Source: Liolophura sinensis
Taxonomy: Eukaryota; Mollusca; Polyplacophora; Chitonida; Chitonidae
Reading direction: 5' to 3'
Assembly (NCBI RefSeq): GCF_032854445.1
Contig: NC_088295.1
Location: 10,403,385-10,467,384, forward strand
DNA length: 64,000 bases
In this document: positions 23,701 through 38,700 of the stretch, piece by piece
How positions within the stretch are numbered: position 1 is the stretch's first letter
Layout of the letters: every line of letters begins with the position of its first letter
Made by a program: the position numbers and the translations under genes
Notes under the pieces: generated by a model
What the model was told of the DNA's origin: nothing
What the model saw: the letters and a program-made list of their open reading frames with translations, nothing else
Databases searched by the model: none

Positions 23701-26700
23701 CAGTGTACACTTAATGGAGGCTCTTCATCAAAAGTATGGAGTGATATTGACAATAAATTGAAAATCAGACTACAACTTCCACAAACAAAAGGCCAACATC
23801 ACAATTTATGCCACAAACGTTCTAGTATCCATTCACCTGCCAGGTGCAGATAACTTTTGGCGTCACGTGTATAAACACATATATTGTTATAGGAAGTTTG
23901 ATGCATCAGTGAACAAACATTTTCTACATTTCCAAATTTATGTACATCAGAAATGTATGCCTAAGGGGCAAACATCAAGAGTTAGTCAGGCAAATAAAGG
24001 TACAGGCAACAGTCTGGAATCTGAATTCCCTATTCCAGATTTTAAACCATGGCAATGTGGTAATTTATCATATATATATCATTTGTGATATCATTTGTAC
24101 ATATTATGATTGTGGTGATTTATCATTTGAACATGTTACAACTGTGGTGATTTATCATTTTGCACATGTTACGACTGTGGTGATTTATCATTTGTACAAG
24201 TTATGATGGTGGCGATTTATGATTTGTACATGTTACAACTGTGGTGATTTATTATTTTGTACATGTTACAACTGTGGTGATTTACCATTTTGTACATGTT
24301 ACGACTTTGGTGATTTATCATTTTGTACATGTTACGCCTGTGGTGATTTATCATTTCTTCATGTTACGACTGTGGTGATTTATCATTTGCACATGTTACG
24401 ATTATTATCATATGTACTCACCCCCATTTGCAGCCGGTCCACAGACAGCCGTATATTATCACTACTGGTATAATCCTCAATGGCAAACAGGAAACCATGC
24501 TTTGTCAAAGCAGGAATCTGCAAAATATGGAATAATGTTTATTAGTTATCAGTATAACTAGTATACTTGTTAGTCCAACTAACAATTGTGCCAGGTAGCA
24601 ACTTCATAGTAAAATGGCACCAGTAGATGAAGTTCAAGCAATAAGTTGAAAACTAGTACAGATATTTCCCCTAATGTCTCTGGTAGTCCTCTGGATGGAT
24701 TAATTGTAGCAATCATACAATTCACTGAATATCTCAAGAGACGGAAAATAACAGTAATTGTTGCTTTGAAGGCTGAAACTTGACGAAAGAAGGAGTCTGC
24801 AAAAGATGGTATAAACAGGACTTGTTCACAAGCTCTGAAGAGAAAATGCCCTCTTCAGGGAAAAAAAGCTCACTTGAAAGCGGGACTACAGTATACTTGG
24901 ATGAGAGTCAAAGGAATAATTATGGCTTAATGCCTCACTGGAGATCTGAATTGGCTGTTAAGAAATTGTAGAAGTTTAAATATATGTCTCACTCTTGCAG
25001 TGCAAATGGTGATTATGAACGGTACTGCTCTGATGAATTTCTTTCATATTTAAAGGAATTCTAACAAATTTCTTCTTTCTTCCTAATTTTCTTCTCTGTG
25101 TAGTAGTAGGAATCATCCAAACTGATTTACTTTTGAATCAGAAAGTGCTTTTGAATCTGTTGAGAGCAAGACAGGTAGACAACCATGGGGACATATATGT
25201 TTTTTTCAAAACTTAAAATGAATGCTGTCTAGCTTAAAATAAATTAAGATAGCATTGTTTCGTTCCCTCATAAATCTCCTTATCATTAAACAGTTTTCAA
25301 TTAAGCACTCTTCACTATGAAACCAGACAATCCACTTCCTGCCTTATTGAATGAAAATTTACCTACACCTCTAGTACACATACATGTATATGTAGGTTTA
25401 TTTCAGAACATTTTTTGGGGGGGGGGGGTGGGGGGGGGGTGTAAAAGTAATTGGGTTGATTCTGAACTATGTAATGCTGCTTTTAACAATGCTTGAGTAT
25501 CAGTTACAATCTAAAAGCTGGTCAGTAACAAAGTCCATGCATTATCACCCTACAATGGGTAAAATAAAGAACACTGCGTGGATTTTATCATGGTGCCTGC
25601 TGAAGTTCATTGTGCACATAGGCACAAGTGGCTATATTCAGGTCAAGATAACAACCCAAATGTCAACACAGGGAAAACACAGGCTTACTCTCTCCTGTTT
25701 CTTTCAAGTAAAGCTGAAATATGGCGAAGTGCTGATATAAATATGCATAAACACCTTTAAGTCTGAAGAATAAATTAAATCTGCAGTACCCGAAAATGTC
25801 ACAAATCTGTTTTTAAACCAAAGACATAGTATGATGCATAAAGTTGACTGATTTATCCAGAAAATAATACAGCAACGGTTAAATGGTATAAAGACATAAC
25901 CACTGTGTAGCTTTATTAAAGGCCAAGCTATGTTATTATTCACATCCCTGCATGATATTTTGATCACTTGATTTTCTACACATCAATGTAATAATACCAC
26001 AATAAAACATATACACTCATGCTGGAATATGCAAAAGTTTACAATCATTGTTATATTATCATGAAACCATACTCAAAAGTAGATACCTTTTTCCATAAAA
26101 TACTGAACTTTGGTACACAGTTAAGCTCGAGCTGATAGCAAAAAAGAAAAGAAATATGCAACTAACATGGGATGCTTGTTGTTTAGGGGTGATATCACTA
26201 CAGCTGAGTATGCTTACTTCAAAATGTATTTGAATAAAGGAAAAAAAAAGTTCTACTCCACGATGGTTTACTGCACCCTACAGGCAAAAAAAATGTGAAA
26301 GGGAACTCGTATAACTCCTTCCCATCTGTATCAAGATGGTCCACTCATTAAATGAACTCATTAATTCTTACCTTCACAACTGTTGGTGTATGTGTGTTTA
26401 TAAAACATGTATGAAATACACAGGCACTGCAACGTCACAGAGGGAAAGGTTGTGTTCTACTGTCATTTGGACATTCTGTGTAGCTCATCCTCGAGTCTCC
26501 CATTGACACTGATAAAGTGTATGTTAGCTTTATGCACGAGTCCATAACTAAATTTTCATCTCCATCAGACATACAAGTAGTCATCGAAATAAATACTAAA
26601 ATCGATTAACTGAGCGAGCGAGTGCCTAGGGTTTAACGTCATACTTAATTTTTCAGTCATATGACGACGTCTGCATGTGTGTGTAATGTGCCTCTTTGCA

Positions 26701-29700
26701 GCAGGACCTATTTCCTCTGCACTTTTATCTAGTGCTGCTTCACTGAGACAACTTACCAAAGGCAAGCACCAAAGCCATTATACTGATATGGGTCAACCAG
26801 TCGTTGCACCACCCCCTTAATGCTGAATGCCAAGCAAGGGAGCTACAAATTTCTCTTTTAAGGTCTTTAGTATGACCCAATCCAGGAGTGACCCTTAATC
26901 TTCCGCCCCCAAAACGGACGCTTTGATCAATGGTATGCATTTTTAATATACAAATGATTTAATTTAATTTTTTAATTACAACATGAGTATATGTGCTTTT
27001 TATGAGTGAACTGCATTTCCCGAGCAGCATATGGAATCCTGACACTTGTTAATGAGTTCAATTTAAGCCAAAATACACCTGTGATATCAATAAACTTGCA
27101 TGGGGCAGTGGCGTGTAAGCCGCTAGATAACTGGATAAGCTGTGTGCTTCAGTCGTACAGCTCATCCAGTTTGCCATGACTCACCCCACACAGGATGTCA
27201 TCAAATCACATGACTGCATCTAATGCGCCAGCTTCACTGACAAGCTCTCCTCATAGATCTATAGAGTCTGACAGCCCATTATGTACCCTTGATGCAGCCA
27301 CTTCCTCACTGGCCTTACAGGGACATTGTGAAGTGAGATGGTGGGTGGGCAGCTAAGGCACATTGCAACCACTCCACAGGACAGATGCTTGTCACCTCTA
27401 TGTGGCAGGCCTCTAATTTCAGTCTTTGTTCTGCACATCCCCCAGGCACAATTACATCCATTAGTAAAATGCTATCAGCCAAGACAAGCCACTTGCCACA
27501 TCTGTTGCAGAGGGCAGAAGTTACCTCATGTTGTACACAGTCTGGATCCCACAACATGCACTGACTCCATAAACCATGCATCCCTTTGTGTGTACTTAAG
27601 CATGACCAGGTACAACTATAACTGACTTTCCACTCAATATCACCCCAGCTACATGTACATACTTTTAAATATCCCATTACATAAATATAACAAGGTATCA
27701 CTATCTTGTCAATACTGATATCATCCCATTATCTTGCCAATTTCAACCCAACTACATGTACATACTTTTAAATATCCCATTACATAATATAAGAAGGTAT
27801 CACTATCTTGTCAATACTGATATCATCCCATTAGCTTGTCAATATCACCCGAGCTACATATCCTTGTACACTTCTAATATCCCATTATATGTAAATCAAT
27901 AGGCACTAGCTTGCCAATATAACCATACTGCACTTTTACGTACTTCTAAATATCCATTTTACAAATAAATGTATCCCCTACACTGAGTAGTCTCCAAATA
28001 AGTGGAGCTTTTGAAGAAGACCTGTGGATGTTATTCGATTTTGTGTAATTATCTCTACTGATGACATGGCAAACTACACCATCTACAACCACCACGGAGA
28101 AGTAAACGCCAGCCTTACCAAAGTAGCTGACCATGAAGTTAACACAAAACAGCATGCACAATCATGATGTAAGAAGAAACTGTGTCAAAGATTACAAACA
28201 TCCACTTGTGAGAAATATGACTTCACAAACAATCAGGAGAACCTGCAGTCAACGATGTATATTAGTTCCAAAACACATCCAATCTGACGGAAGATGACTA
28301 TGAACATTAAAGTGCAAATTAATTACTCTTATTAACAGCTTCACTATTTTCCCTATAACTATCAAGAGAAATGCCCATATACATGTATGTATCAAAGCAT
28401 CATTCAATTTTCTTCACAATCGGCATGCTCTGACCTAGCTACCCTAATTTTTTCTAACCTTTTGAACTGCCTCTTCAAAAAATATTTTGAAACATTCTGA
28501 GAGAACTATGGGGTGTGAGAGAAATAATATGCAGTCTTATAAAGATTGTGTCATCTTTAATGACACAAACAAATGATTTTTAACACAATAATTGTATGCA
28601 TAACTGCCAATGAAGAAAGTGCTTTAGTGGTTGAAAAGGGACTTTTACAGTACATTATCCTCACAGATATGGAAATAATATCCCTAATAGGCGGTAATGT
28701 AGAGTAAAATGGAAAAGATGGCATAATCAACCACTATAGCATAGCTAGGCTGTTATCTTTGCCTTCTTTCTAAATGTATATTTACTCAGCACTTCAATGA
28801 TATGTACAGTTACTCAAGCAGCTCTCCATGTAATAGCAGAGGTTTTGTATGTTGAGTTGAGCCAACCACATGATTCATATCGGAGTTTATCCTAAGACAA
28901 AAAAATGTAAGAATAATGAGGGAAAATAATGTACTGTTTGTGGAAGACCTCACATTACCTATGATACAAAACATATTATATATGGGTGTCAACACAGCTT
29001 ATAGTGAAGAAATGGACAGACATAGGCAAGTAAATATAGAATTATTGATCCATTGCATCTTAGCAGACAACTTATATAGCTACATGCAGACACACAATAA
29101 CAACAGCTCAATAATTTATGGTTTACACTAATAAGGTTGGCTAACTGACAGAGGGGCCTATCTTGACCTGAATTCCTCTCTTACAATTTCCTCTCTCCTC
29201 TGTGCTGCTAGTGGACGGATATCTCTGTCCAATTTGGGAAGGTATTGATTTTAGTGGAGAGCTGGTGTGAAGTAGCCGCATTGGTTTGGTTAGAAGAGAC
29301 CAGCTGTCAAGTAGCCGCATCTTATAGACCATAACAATCAGGATAGTCAGAATCCCCCACCCAGATCATCCCAAGCTTCATCCCCTGATCAGCTTACAGC
29401 CTTAGCAAGCAAAAGTAATAACCCGCCTTTAGATCAAGTCCCATCATTGTCATTGCTATAAACAGTTCTGTAAACTTACAAATTAATTTCCATTCATTAA
29501 TATATTATCTTTAATATAAAAATGGCAAACTGTTGCAGATATATAGTGATGGCACCTGCCTGTTACAGCAAAATACGAACAATAATCAAACATGGCCTGA
29601 CAAAAGAAACTTTTGAAAGCCATCTGTAGTTTAGCAGAACTTACTTTGAAAGATTATGTCCTTCAGCAGCAATAATATATGTGTCTAGATAAAACCCATA

Positions 29701-32700
29701 AACTGCCATCAACCATGACTTACAGGAAAAACAAGACAAAACAAAAACGTCTGTAGCATGCTTGTTTCACAGAAGTGTTGATCGTTCTTTTGAATTCAAT
29801 TATACATGATAATGACACCTGATAATGGCAAGGTCCACCACATTTTCAGATTAAAATTTGAAGACTATACTTTAATATAAAACCTTGTGTTCCACTCATA
29901 AATCTGACACGATACACTAGTGGGACAAATATAAGTTCGAAAATGGCGACTTATTATGACAAAATCTTTTGGCACTCTATTTTGCTATCATCAGAAAAGC
30001 GGAAATATCCAACTCTTCTTCAGTTTATTGACGACTCATGTATCAAGTTCTAATGGGAGATCCAAAATGCGGCTAATGTCCAGTGAAAACTTCTGCCTTC
30101 CTGACAGGTCTAAACCTACACTTTCTACACAGAGTCAGGTTCATGCAGGTTACACAGAGCTATACCAACAGAAGGTTCTTCTTAGGTTATACATCCCTAC
30201 AACCTGTGACCAGAGCTTTTTAACACAGCAGCAGTCTACGAGGGTGGTCCCACTAACAGCACCTTAGGGAAATAAACCTGGGGTTAACAGGGACTACTCA
30301 GGGGAATGGTCAAGAACAAGTATACATATTAACAGACAACAGCCAATCTCCTGTAAAATGTGGCTCTATCTGACCATTGGTCAGTAATGGATTAACTGGA
30401 TCAAACTGGATTTAGCTCATTGGGAAGACTCGTTGATTAATGTCATGTACTTCGCGACCAGTTCGAACTAAATACATGCATGTGGATTGAAAATGGTCTT
30501 GCAGCACAGCATAATGCGAGTGCTTCCAGTCTATGTTCAACTTTATTCCAAGAACATAGTAACAGATTGATCTAGACCAACCCAAGCAAGGTAGTAAATG
30601 CCATACTAGAGAATATTTCACTTCTACAATGCCTACTATGCCGAGACTGTGCTACTGCAACTTATATCAGGAAGTTTACCTGTAACCATGGCTACCATAC
30701 CCAACCGGCCTTGACAAGATATTTTCTTAGTCTGCTAACCACAGTTGTGATAGAAAAATAGCCTAGACAAGATTTAACTACAAGTCACTGGTGAGGTTTA
30801 GGATTTCATTTGGCGGCCATTAGTAATTTACTGTACAGAGATATGGCCCAGCCAAGATTCTATCCCACTGTGTATAGGCTGATAAATACAGCTGTCACTC
30901 AAGTTAGACATTTACACCACTAACTGAACCTAAGTATTGCCAAGAGAGGACTGTCTACAGACCGAGAAAGCTATCACAAGTCTATGAACGGCCACATGAT
31001 AAACATTTCATTCAGAGAAATGTACACATTTGTATGTATATGTGTTTCTAGTTACATCATGCTCTGCAGATCAGGTTAAATTGAAACCATTACGTGTCAT
31101 GGTTTATTCTCACTTATCTCTCTACACCACAAAATTGCAAGGTTAGATATTAAGTTGATAGGTGTGCTCTAACAGTAAGACAGCTGTAATGGCACTGCGC
31201 TGCAATTATGGTGTCAAATCTAGTACTGTCTGCGCCAGAAGTGACTAAATGTAGTCAGTCTAAACAAGTGGGGCTTATTATCCCATCAGGAGCATGTTTC
31301 ACTCTCATCAGGTTTATATAGATAAATAAAGCTCCACTATGCCTATACACCAGCCAGGCTTTGGTAGTCAGCTGAGGAGTCTGAGGCTGACATTTGACTG
31401 ACTGCCTTATTCCCTTCATCATAATCATGTCAGAGAATAATGGGCAATAAAACTAACTGGTCTCCCCTGACAAATCCAATTACAACCACTGCCTGAGCTG
31501 TGAGTTAGAGGCTCCACGTATAAATGCATGCTTGGCACACACATGTTTAAAGTCAGCCACAAGTCATTTACATGTGCATAACAACAAGCTGTAATTTGCA
31601 GAGCACAAAAAAGAACAGCCTATAGAAATACATGTAATTACTTGTCTTCAGAGTACAAAAAGAAATTAATCCTGGATGACTAATGTGAGTCATTACTGCA
31701 TGAAAACCTGAATATCAGTAACCGAATGCTCTATTTCAAAAACTTGGTGGCCAGTGTAGACTACATCTACTTACATGTACATGCATTTAAAAATACTGAT
31801 CCTTAAATTGTTAACAAAAAAGAATCACACATTTTACTACAACCAGTTTTTGATCATACATGTACAACCTGTCAGTTTTAAAATACCTGTGCACATAAAT
31901 CTTACAGTATGAATTTTCTGACTGGCATAAAATTTTGCGTGCAGGTTCACAGCGCAGAACCCGACATCTTTGAAAACCAACTCAATCTATGCATACGTTT
32001 TGCAAATTTTATGAATTTCATAATAGTGAGGTTTGCATAATCAATTACTTCAATGATTCAGAGACAGATGGACAGCACAGTGGCCAGACAGACACACTGA
32101 TGGACAGACTGACAAACCAAAATTAACATCCATCACTTTCACTACACTGTGGAATAAAACTAGTATTAACATTCAGTCTGTTTTTTAAAGCCACTTTTTC
32201 TCCACCAAACCCAATTTGGCAATCAAGTTCCCACAGCCCGAATTATTACTACTGAATTTTCAGAAGTTAGTAAGGAAACTCAATATTTTCCAATCTAACT
32301 TCATGTTTTTTCCACATGGATAAAACTCAATTTCAAATTTCTTTAGAACTCAGTTTGAAGTACTTTTTTATCATGTTCCTTGGGTGGTAAAATACGTCCT
32401 TTTTGTGCAGTCATGTGAAAACCAATTTCCACACTGGTTCTACCTCTACGATGACAATCAGGTGGATGAGAAAACACATACATGTATGCATGACTTCAGC
32501 AATGTAGATTCATGAATAGTCTGGCACACAACATACATGCAGTCAAATAATGTTTGCACAAAATGTAGAGAAATTGATCCGTTCTGCCACATCTGATAAA
32601 TCAATACACAGTTATGTCGACTGAATTTACTGGAACTGATAAAGCAGCCAAAAGGTTATTCATGGTACACAGGTGTTAATGCAGTGCAAGTCAGATACAC

Positions 32701-35700
32701 ATTTGATCTTTTCAGTGAGCCTTAAACAGAACATCATAGAGCATTTTGCTGATATTACAGCCAAGGTTTTCAAATTGTTCCAGCCTTTTTTTTAAAATTC
32801 AGAATGTGCTGGGGAAAGAAAAAGGCAAATTTGAATTCCTCACCCCAGAAAAAGTGTTGATTACAAATATTGGCAAAAGCCTGTCTACATGCTGCAAGCC
32901 TGTGTTTTTTTCTCTTTTCCAGGTTAGAACATTATTAATATGATAGTGCCTGAGGCTATTCAGAATTTGTCCATGATCAGACGAGTCTGAGGCATGTATC
33001 TGCCTGGGTTAGCCCTTAGTAAATATACTCCCTACTCCGGACCCAGGCCTGGTTACAGTCATCCTCAGTCAATCAGTGATCACGCTACTGGCAAAGCACC
33101 GATCTCTCTCCAAGTCAGTTTATCAAGGCTCCACAGTGACATGATTCCATTCTAACTGTTCAAACAGGACACAAGGATCACTCCAGTTGATAACATCCCC
33201 GAGGCATCCTGACATTTTCATCCAATTTTTTTTTTGCCTTGGGTCCCAAAAGTCTCTCTCATATGGATATATTTATATAATGACCGTAGTATGAACATTA
33301 ACAGATGAAAAAGTAACAATACAGGTTCATATAGAAACAGGACATTCAACAGCCCAACCAAATGGGTCCTGAGAAATGACTTTCATTGACTATCATTGAT
33401 CAGGACGGAAATTTGAATTAACTGAATATTAGGGCATATTATTTTTAGCCAAGAAGTGGAGCAAGCAAATAAGTGAACATATGTAATTTTTTCAAAAGTT
33501 CATTTTAAAATAAATTAGAAGCACAATTTTCATAATCTACTGTTAAGGGCAACCTGAAAATTCTGAACATGGAAGGTGCATTAGGCCAGAGGATGCTGTG
33601 ATAGCACTGCTGTCCCCAACTGAAATGTTAAAGACTCATTCTTGCAGCAACCATGAGGATCAAGGCAGAGTCCCTAGCTCACATCAATGTTGACACGAGC
33701 TGATTTTGAGGTAGTTCTCTGATCTACCTTTTGCTGGAAATTACAACTAAAAAAAACTAGGTAACTTCTTCAAAGAAACATGTTATCACCATGATATGGC
33801 CGCAATACTGCAGATATGGCCGCAATACTGCAGATATGGCCGCAATACTGCAGATATGGCCGCAATACTGCAGATATGGCCGCAATACTGCAGAAGTGGA
33901 ATTAGGTCATAATCATTCATTCCTTGTGAATACATGTACTAATAAATGATCAAAAATTCTGCCCAACGAAGTGCACCATGAGAGGCAAATAAATGTCATC
34001 AAATATTACATTTGTTCCTATATTTTCCAGGTGGAAATCATCCTACATGCTGAACAAACCTCAAAACACCTAAGGTCAAACAAACTCTCAGAATCTGTCA
34101 AATTGTGCACCTTAATCACAAGCCAAATTTGAAGTCTTCTATAGATAGTAAATACTCACCCTCTCTCTGAAGACAAAGCCTAAAATACCAATAACCACCT
34201 GAGCCAGGAATGCCAAGACTGTTAGAACCAGGAACTGCAAAAAGGAACAAAACTAATATGTTAACATCAACCACTGACTTTGATTGTTTACTTACACTTG
34301 AAAAGCATATTTAATGTACCCCAGTAGCCACATCTGAAGTGCTTCCATTCTTGAAACACCATGTCAAAAAAGATCACACCTGAAGCCCCACCAAGAGGCA
34401 GGATACACACACCAAGGTGACTGGTAATGGGCTTAATAGTTTATCACCACAACATACTCTTAAAGGATGAACTCTTGTACTGGGATAAGAATCTGACGAA
34501 GAGGATGACAGATTCAAAGTACATGTAGTAAGTATGTATAAAGGCATTTACAGAGGATACGATACGTTCATGATAGCAAACAGCACCTGCTGTATTGGTA
34601 AACTTCAGCACTTAATAAAGTCTGCCAGTTTATTTATCTATTTTCATCCATTTATCATTGTTGTTTTATAATGCCATACTGAAGAATTTTTACTTAGGCA
34701 ATGGAGGTCAGTATTATGGCTGGGGGAAACCAGAGTTCCTGGGGAAAAACCACTGACCTTTGCAAGTTACTGACTTTCTCCTGTGTAATGATGTATGCAC
34801 ATCATAATGATGAAAGACCATGCAGTGGTCTGCAAGAAATGTTTGACTCTGCAAACTGCCACAAAAACATTGTTGATTACTTATAAGAGGGGGGAAATCA
34901 ACAAATTCCCTCCCCATAGCTGCAATGGGAAATTCGTAAATCTCCCTCCTGCTTGTAAAAAAAGTCCAAAGTTGTGAACTTTTTTGTTCTTTTCTTTATT
35001 ACATCGCACCAATCAGTATATAGGTGCTCATAAAACACATGCAAAGTACACAAGCACTGGAACTTCACAAAAGAAAACGACATGTTCTACAGCGATTAAG
35101 AACTCCTGGGTAGCTCATCCTCAAGTCTCCCATTGTACCCCCACTTTAAGAGTCCTCACAAGCATCTTAGTCCCAGGCTGTGTTTTGTCTAAACAGAAAA
35201 CATATGCAAACGTCTAAATCTCCTTCATCAAGGCACATATAAAATACTGTATTTTTTAATACCCACCAATTTAAGGAGCGTAACATTTTCCTTCAGCGTT
35301 CCCAGGACTCCAAATAGTGAGTTTACCGCGATGAATAGTCCAACAAATATCAGTAGGGCAACAGGAGCAGATAACTGGTTGTTGAGGTAACGGTACTGGC
35401 GGCGTTCTGTTTCTGCCCAGATCCCAACCACCAACAGTATCAATCCGATTATCTGCCAAAAGAAAAAAAGTCAGGTCATGAAAATGATGCATGGTGAACA
35501 CATTTCTAGTTCAAAATATACATGTATGAGTAAAAAGTACAGGTTTAAAAAATTAAAACTTTGGATCATAAATTTTGTCTTCTGACAGATCATCAGTTTG
35601 ACATGTCGATTTCAAGTTCAATTATCTATTCAAATACATACATTACATGTACCGGTACCATTGTGCGTTATTGACAAAACTTATATAGACTGCTAGTCTT

Positions 35701-38700
35701 TCCTAAGGTCATTGAAAAGTTGAATTTTAGATGAGTATATCTGCAATACATGAGGGGGTGTGAAAACATGCTATTCATTTACATTGTATTGATGTCATTT
35801 AAACATCACATAAAACGCCTGCAGTATGACAGACAATGAATAATGGAACATGGAAGTGCAAATAAATGAACAGAGAGATTGTAGAATTGCTGCTGTATGG
35901 TGACCTGTGCTGACATACACCCGTATTTATATGCACCTGTATCTTTGTGAGTGACTATTTATGACACTAGGTCACATTGCAGTCCGCCTTAAATCTCTGT
36001 TATTCACCCAGCTCCCTCCGGGAAGAGATCAATCCATACCTTCCATACAGACATTGTGGATATACATGTACCTCCACTAAGCTATATTTATATAGAACCC
36101 AGACATCACATATGATAATCTACACATACATCTTTCTTCTCAATAAACCACTGGCAGTGGAGTATGTTCCTGCCTACTGAAATTAGGTACAAACATATCT
36201 ATATACAATGTAGTGGGAAAGCATGAAAATCTACAACAGACTCATTTTTACCAACCTGACCTCAATGTGACTGGGAGAATGGGAACTCTTAACAAAATTT
36301 ACATTTGTTTCTACTGGATGAGTTACAGAGTACTAATCACTGTTTCCATACATTTCACTGAATCTGTATTATTGTTACTGGTGTTATGTTTTTTCAAAAC
36401 ATTTTTTGACTGCTAATTTCACTGGTGTTGAGCAAAACGTACTGCTCTTGTCACTGTCATTCACAATCTGACTAGCCCCATTGGTCTGCTGTGCCACTAT
36501 TGGTATCACTTGCATACGGCTTGACCTGGATATTCAGCTTTTGTGGATTGCAAAACCATGCCAAATTCTCCACTGGCACTACCATCATTCCATGGATGTC
36601 TGATTCGTGAGAGAAAAACCAGAGCCAAAATCAGTTGTAGTATTGCCCAGTCGCTTTCGGCACACCGGGTACAATTACAAGGATCCATTGCAACTCTCTT
36701 CCCTTCCACAATATTTGCTGTAAAACTGTTAAACTTATATAATTTCAGGGTTCCAACTAAGAGCTGAACAAATGACATGTAGGGATTATTACAGATTAAG
36801 TCCACATCATGGCTTCTGCAAAAGCACACAGTGTGTGTAGTTGTGATTTGTCCACAGGCCTGTGCTTTACAGGGCTTCTGAATACCTAATCCCGACAGAG
36901 CTTCATAGCATGACATTGCCCGCCCAGGCTCTGTGCTAGACGATATAGGCAGTTCAACAGGGTTTGTTCTGTTATTTATTTATTTCCATTGGTGTTTTAC
37001 GCCGACACTCAAGAATACTCCACTTATACGACGGCCGCCAGCATTATGATGGAGGCCTTCCTGCTTACAACCGGAAAGGAAGCTGGGCTTGGACTCACAG
37101 CGATCGCATTGGTGAGAGGCTCCTGGGTCATTGTGTCGTGCTGGCGTGATAATCGCCTCTGCCAGAGAACCCCTTGTGTTTTTTTAAAGTGGAACTGGTT
37201 AACATTTTATTTTTTGGACAATTAAGCCCACTATAATCCATGTAGTTGATAATATGAAGTTTTGTTTTTCTACATGTACATGGGAATGCTTCAAATGAGT
37301 TCGCATAATACCGGTTAACTAGTTATGCTCAAAGAATGAATACATCCACATTCTGAATAACAAATTACTTTGTTACCAGAGACTGACTGAACAAGCACGT
37401 CATGTTCACTTATATTGTAACAGAGCAAGGCAGAAGCCAGAATACAAGAGGTGTCTTTTGTAGCCTATTATCACAGAAACACCCCGTTACATTCACTTAC
37501 TCTTCAAACCATGCCTGCATGATAAGGGTAGTAAACCACCCACTCAGTTGGATGGTGAGATGGGGTAGCATAAGTGCAGCCTTTGGTTTCAATTGAAAAA
37601 CAGGGTGAATGTATAAATAGGGTGCTTTGTACAGGGTACAGTTTAGAATCCAAAACAAAAACAGCACCATCACTTTCAGCTTTTCAGTCAAGATATTTGA
37701 AAAAGTATTTCAATCAGCAAATTGGAACTCTTGAATATTTATTTATAATTTCAGCTGGTGTATATAGTGATGTATTAATGAGTGTTTTCATGTTTCAAAA
37801 AAAATGGAATAGCATTTACTGTTTCTAACTGTTTATGTATTGCCATAAAGGCCCTGTGTAAAGAGCAAACCGCATAATTTGACGGACTTCCTCCACCATA
37901 AGCCCAAGGCTTGTTCACCCTGCATATGTCTTAAATTCCTATTTTCAATAACTAACACTTTTATGCTCAAATGACATGATAAAATATTAAAAGAAATTTT
38001 GTTTCCATTCAGGTATTTTTTGACAAAAAGAGGGAAAATTTGAAAGAAATGAGATGGGAGATACTTAAGTGATTAAAACAAAACAGATCTGCACCAACAC
38101 CCAAAAAAAGCCCCAAAAACCTTCAGCCTATGGGCTGTGAAATCTGTCTATTGCTCTTCTATTTTTATTTTTCTTATGACTAATGACCAATTATCTTCTA
38201 ATACAATTCATTGGTCTTCTCCACCTGCAAAGGGCCTATCAGTTATTTTGTCTGTAAAGAACGACCTGACCCAGCCTCATTATGACATGACATTAAAGAG
38301 AACACATTGCACCAGAATATCATATTATGATATACTGTAAGATTGTAGACATTTTCTCAAATTGTTTTTCTCAACTAAGTCATCACCATTTCTATTTGTT
38401 CGGTTAGGGTGAGCATGAAAACCTTCATTATTTGCACTACTGCCATACGTGGCAACAGATCAAGGCATATCTAGGCCTACATAGACCTACCTGTACAGAG
38501 ATTCCTGTAGCTAACATATAGGACTACAAGTATATGCATGTACAGGTCCATTGCCAACAATTACGACTTGTCCTAACATTCTAGAATAAATTAATTATTT
38601 TAGCTCTCCCTCACGAGGAATGAATCTGAATGATGTTCATAGGCCTACATTTATTCATTACACATCAACCTGTAGGCCTACTACTTTTATTTCAATAACT

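Noticed and set aside
24219-24473. Cysteine-rich frame with repeated CYNCGDL
   Set aside because: Translation of the 33-bp minisatellite; on the strand opposite to the tetraspanin gene.
36506-36916. 136-codon minus-strand frame in tetraspanin intron 1
   Set aside because: Same strand as the tetraspanin but no splice sites of matching phase and no tetraspanin features; exon 1 joins exon 2 directly to make a normal first membrane segment.
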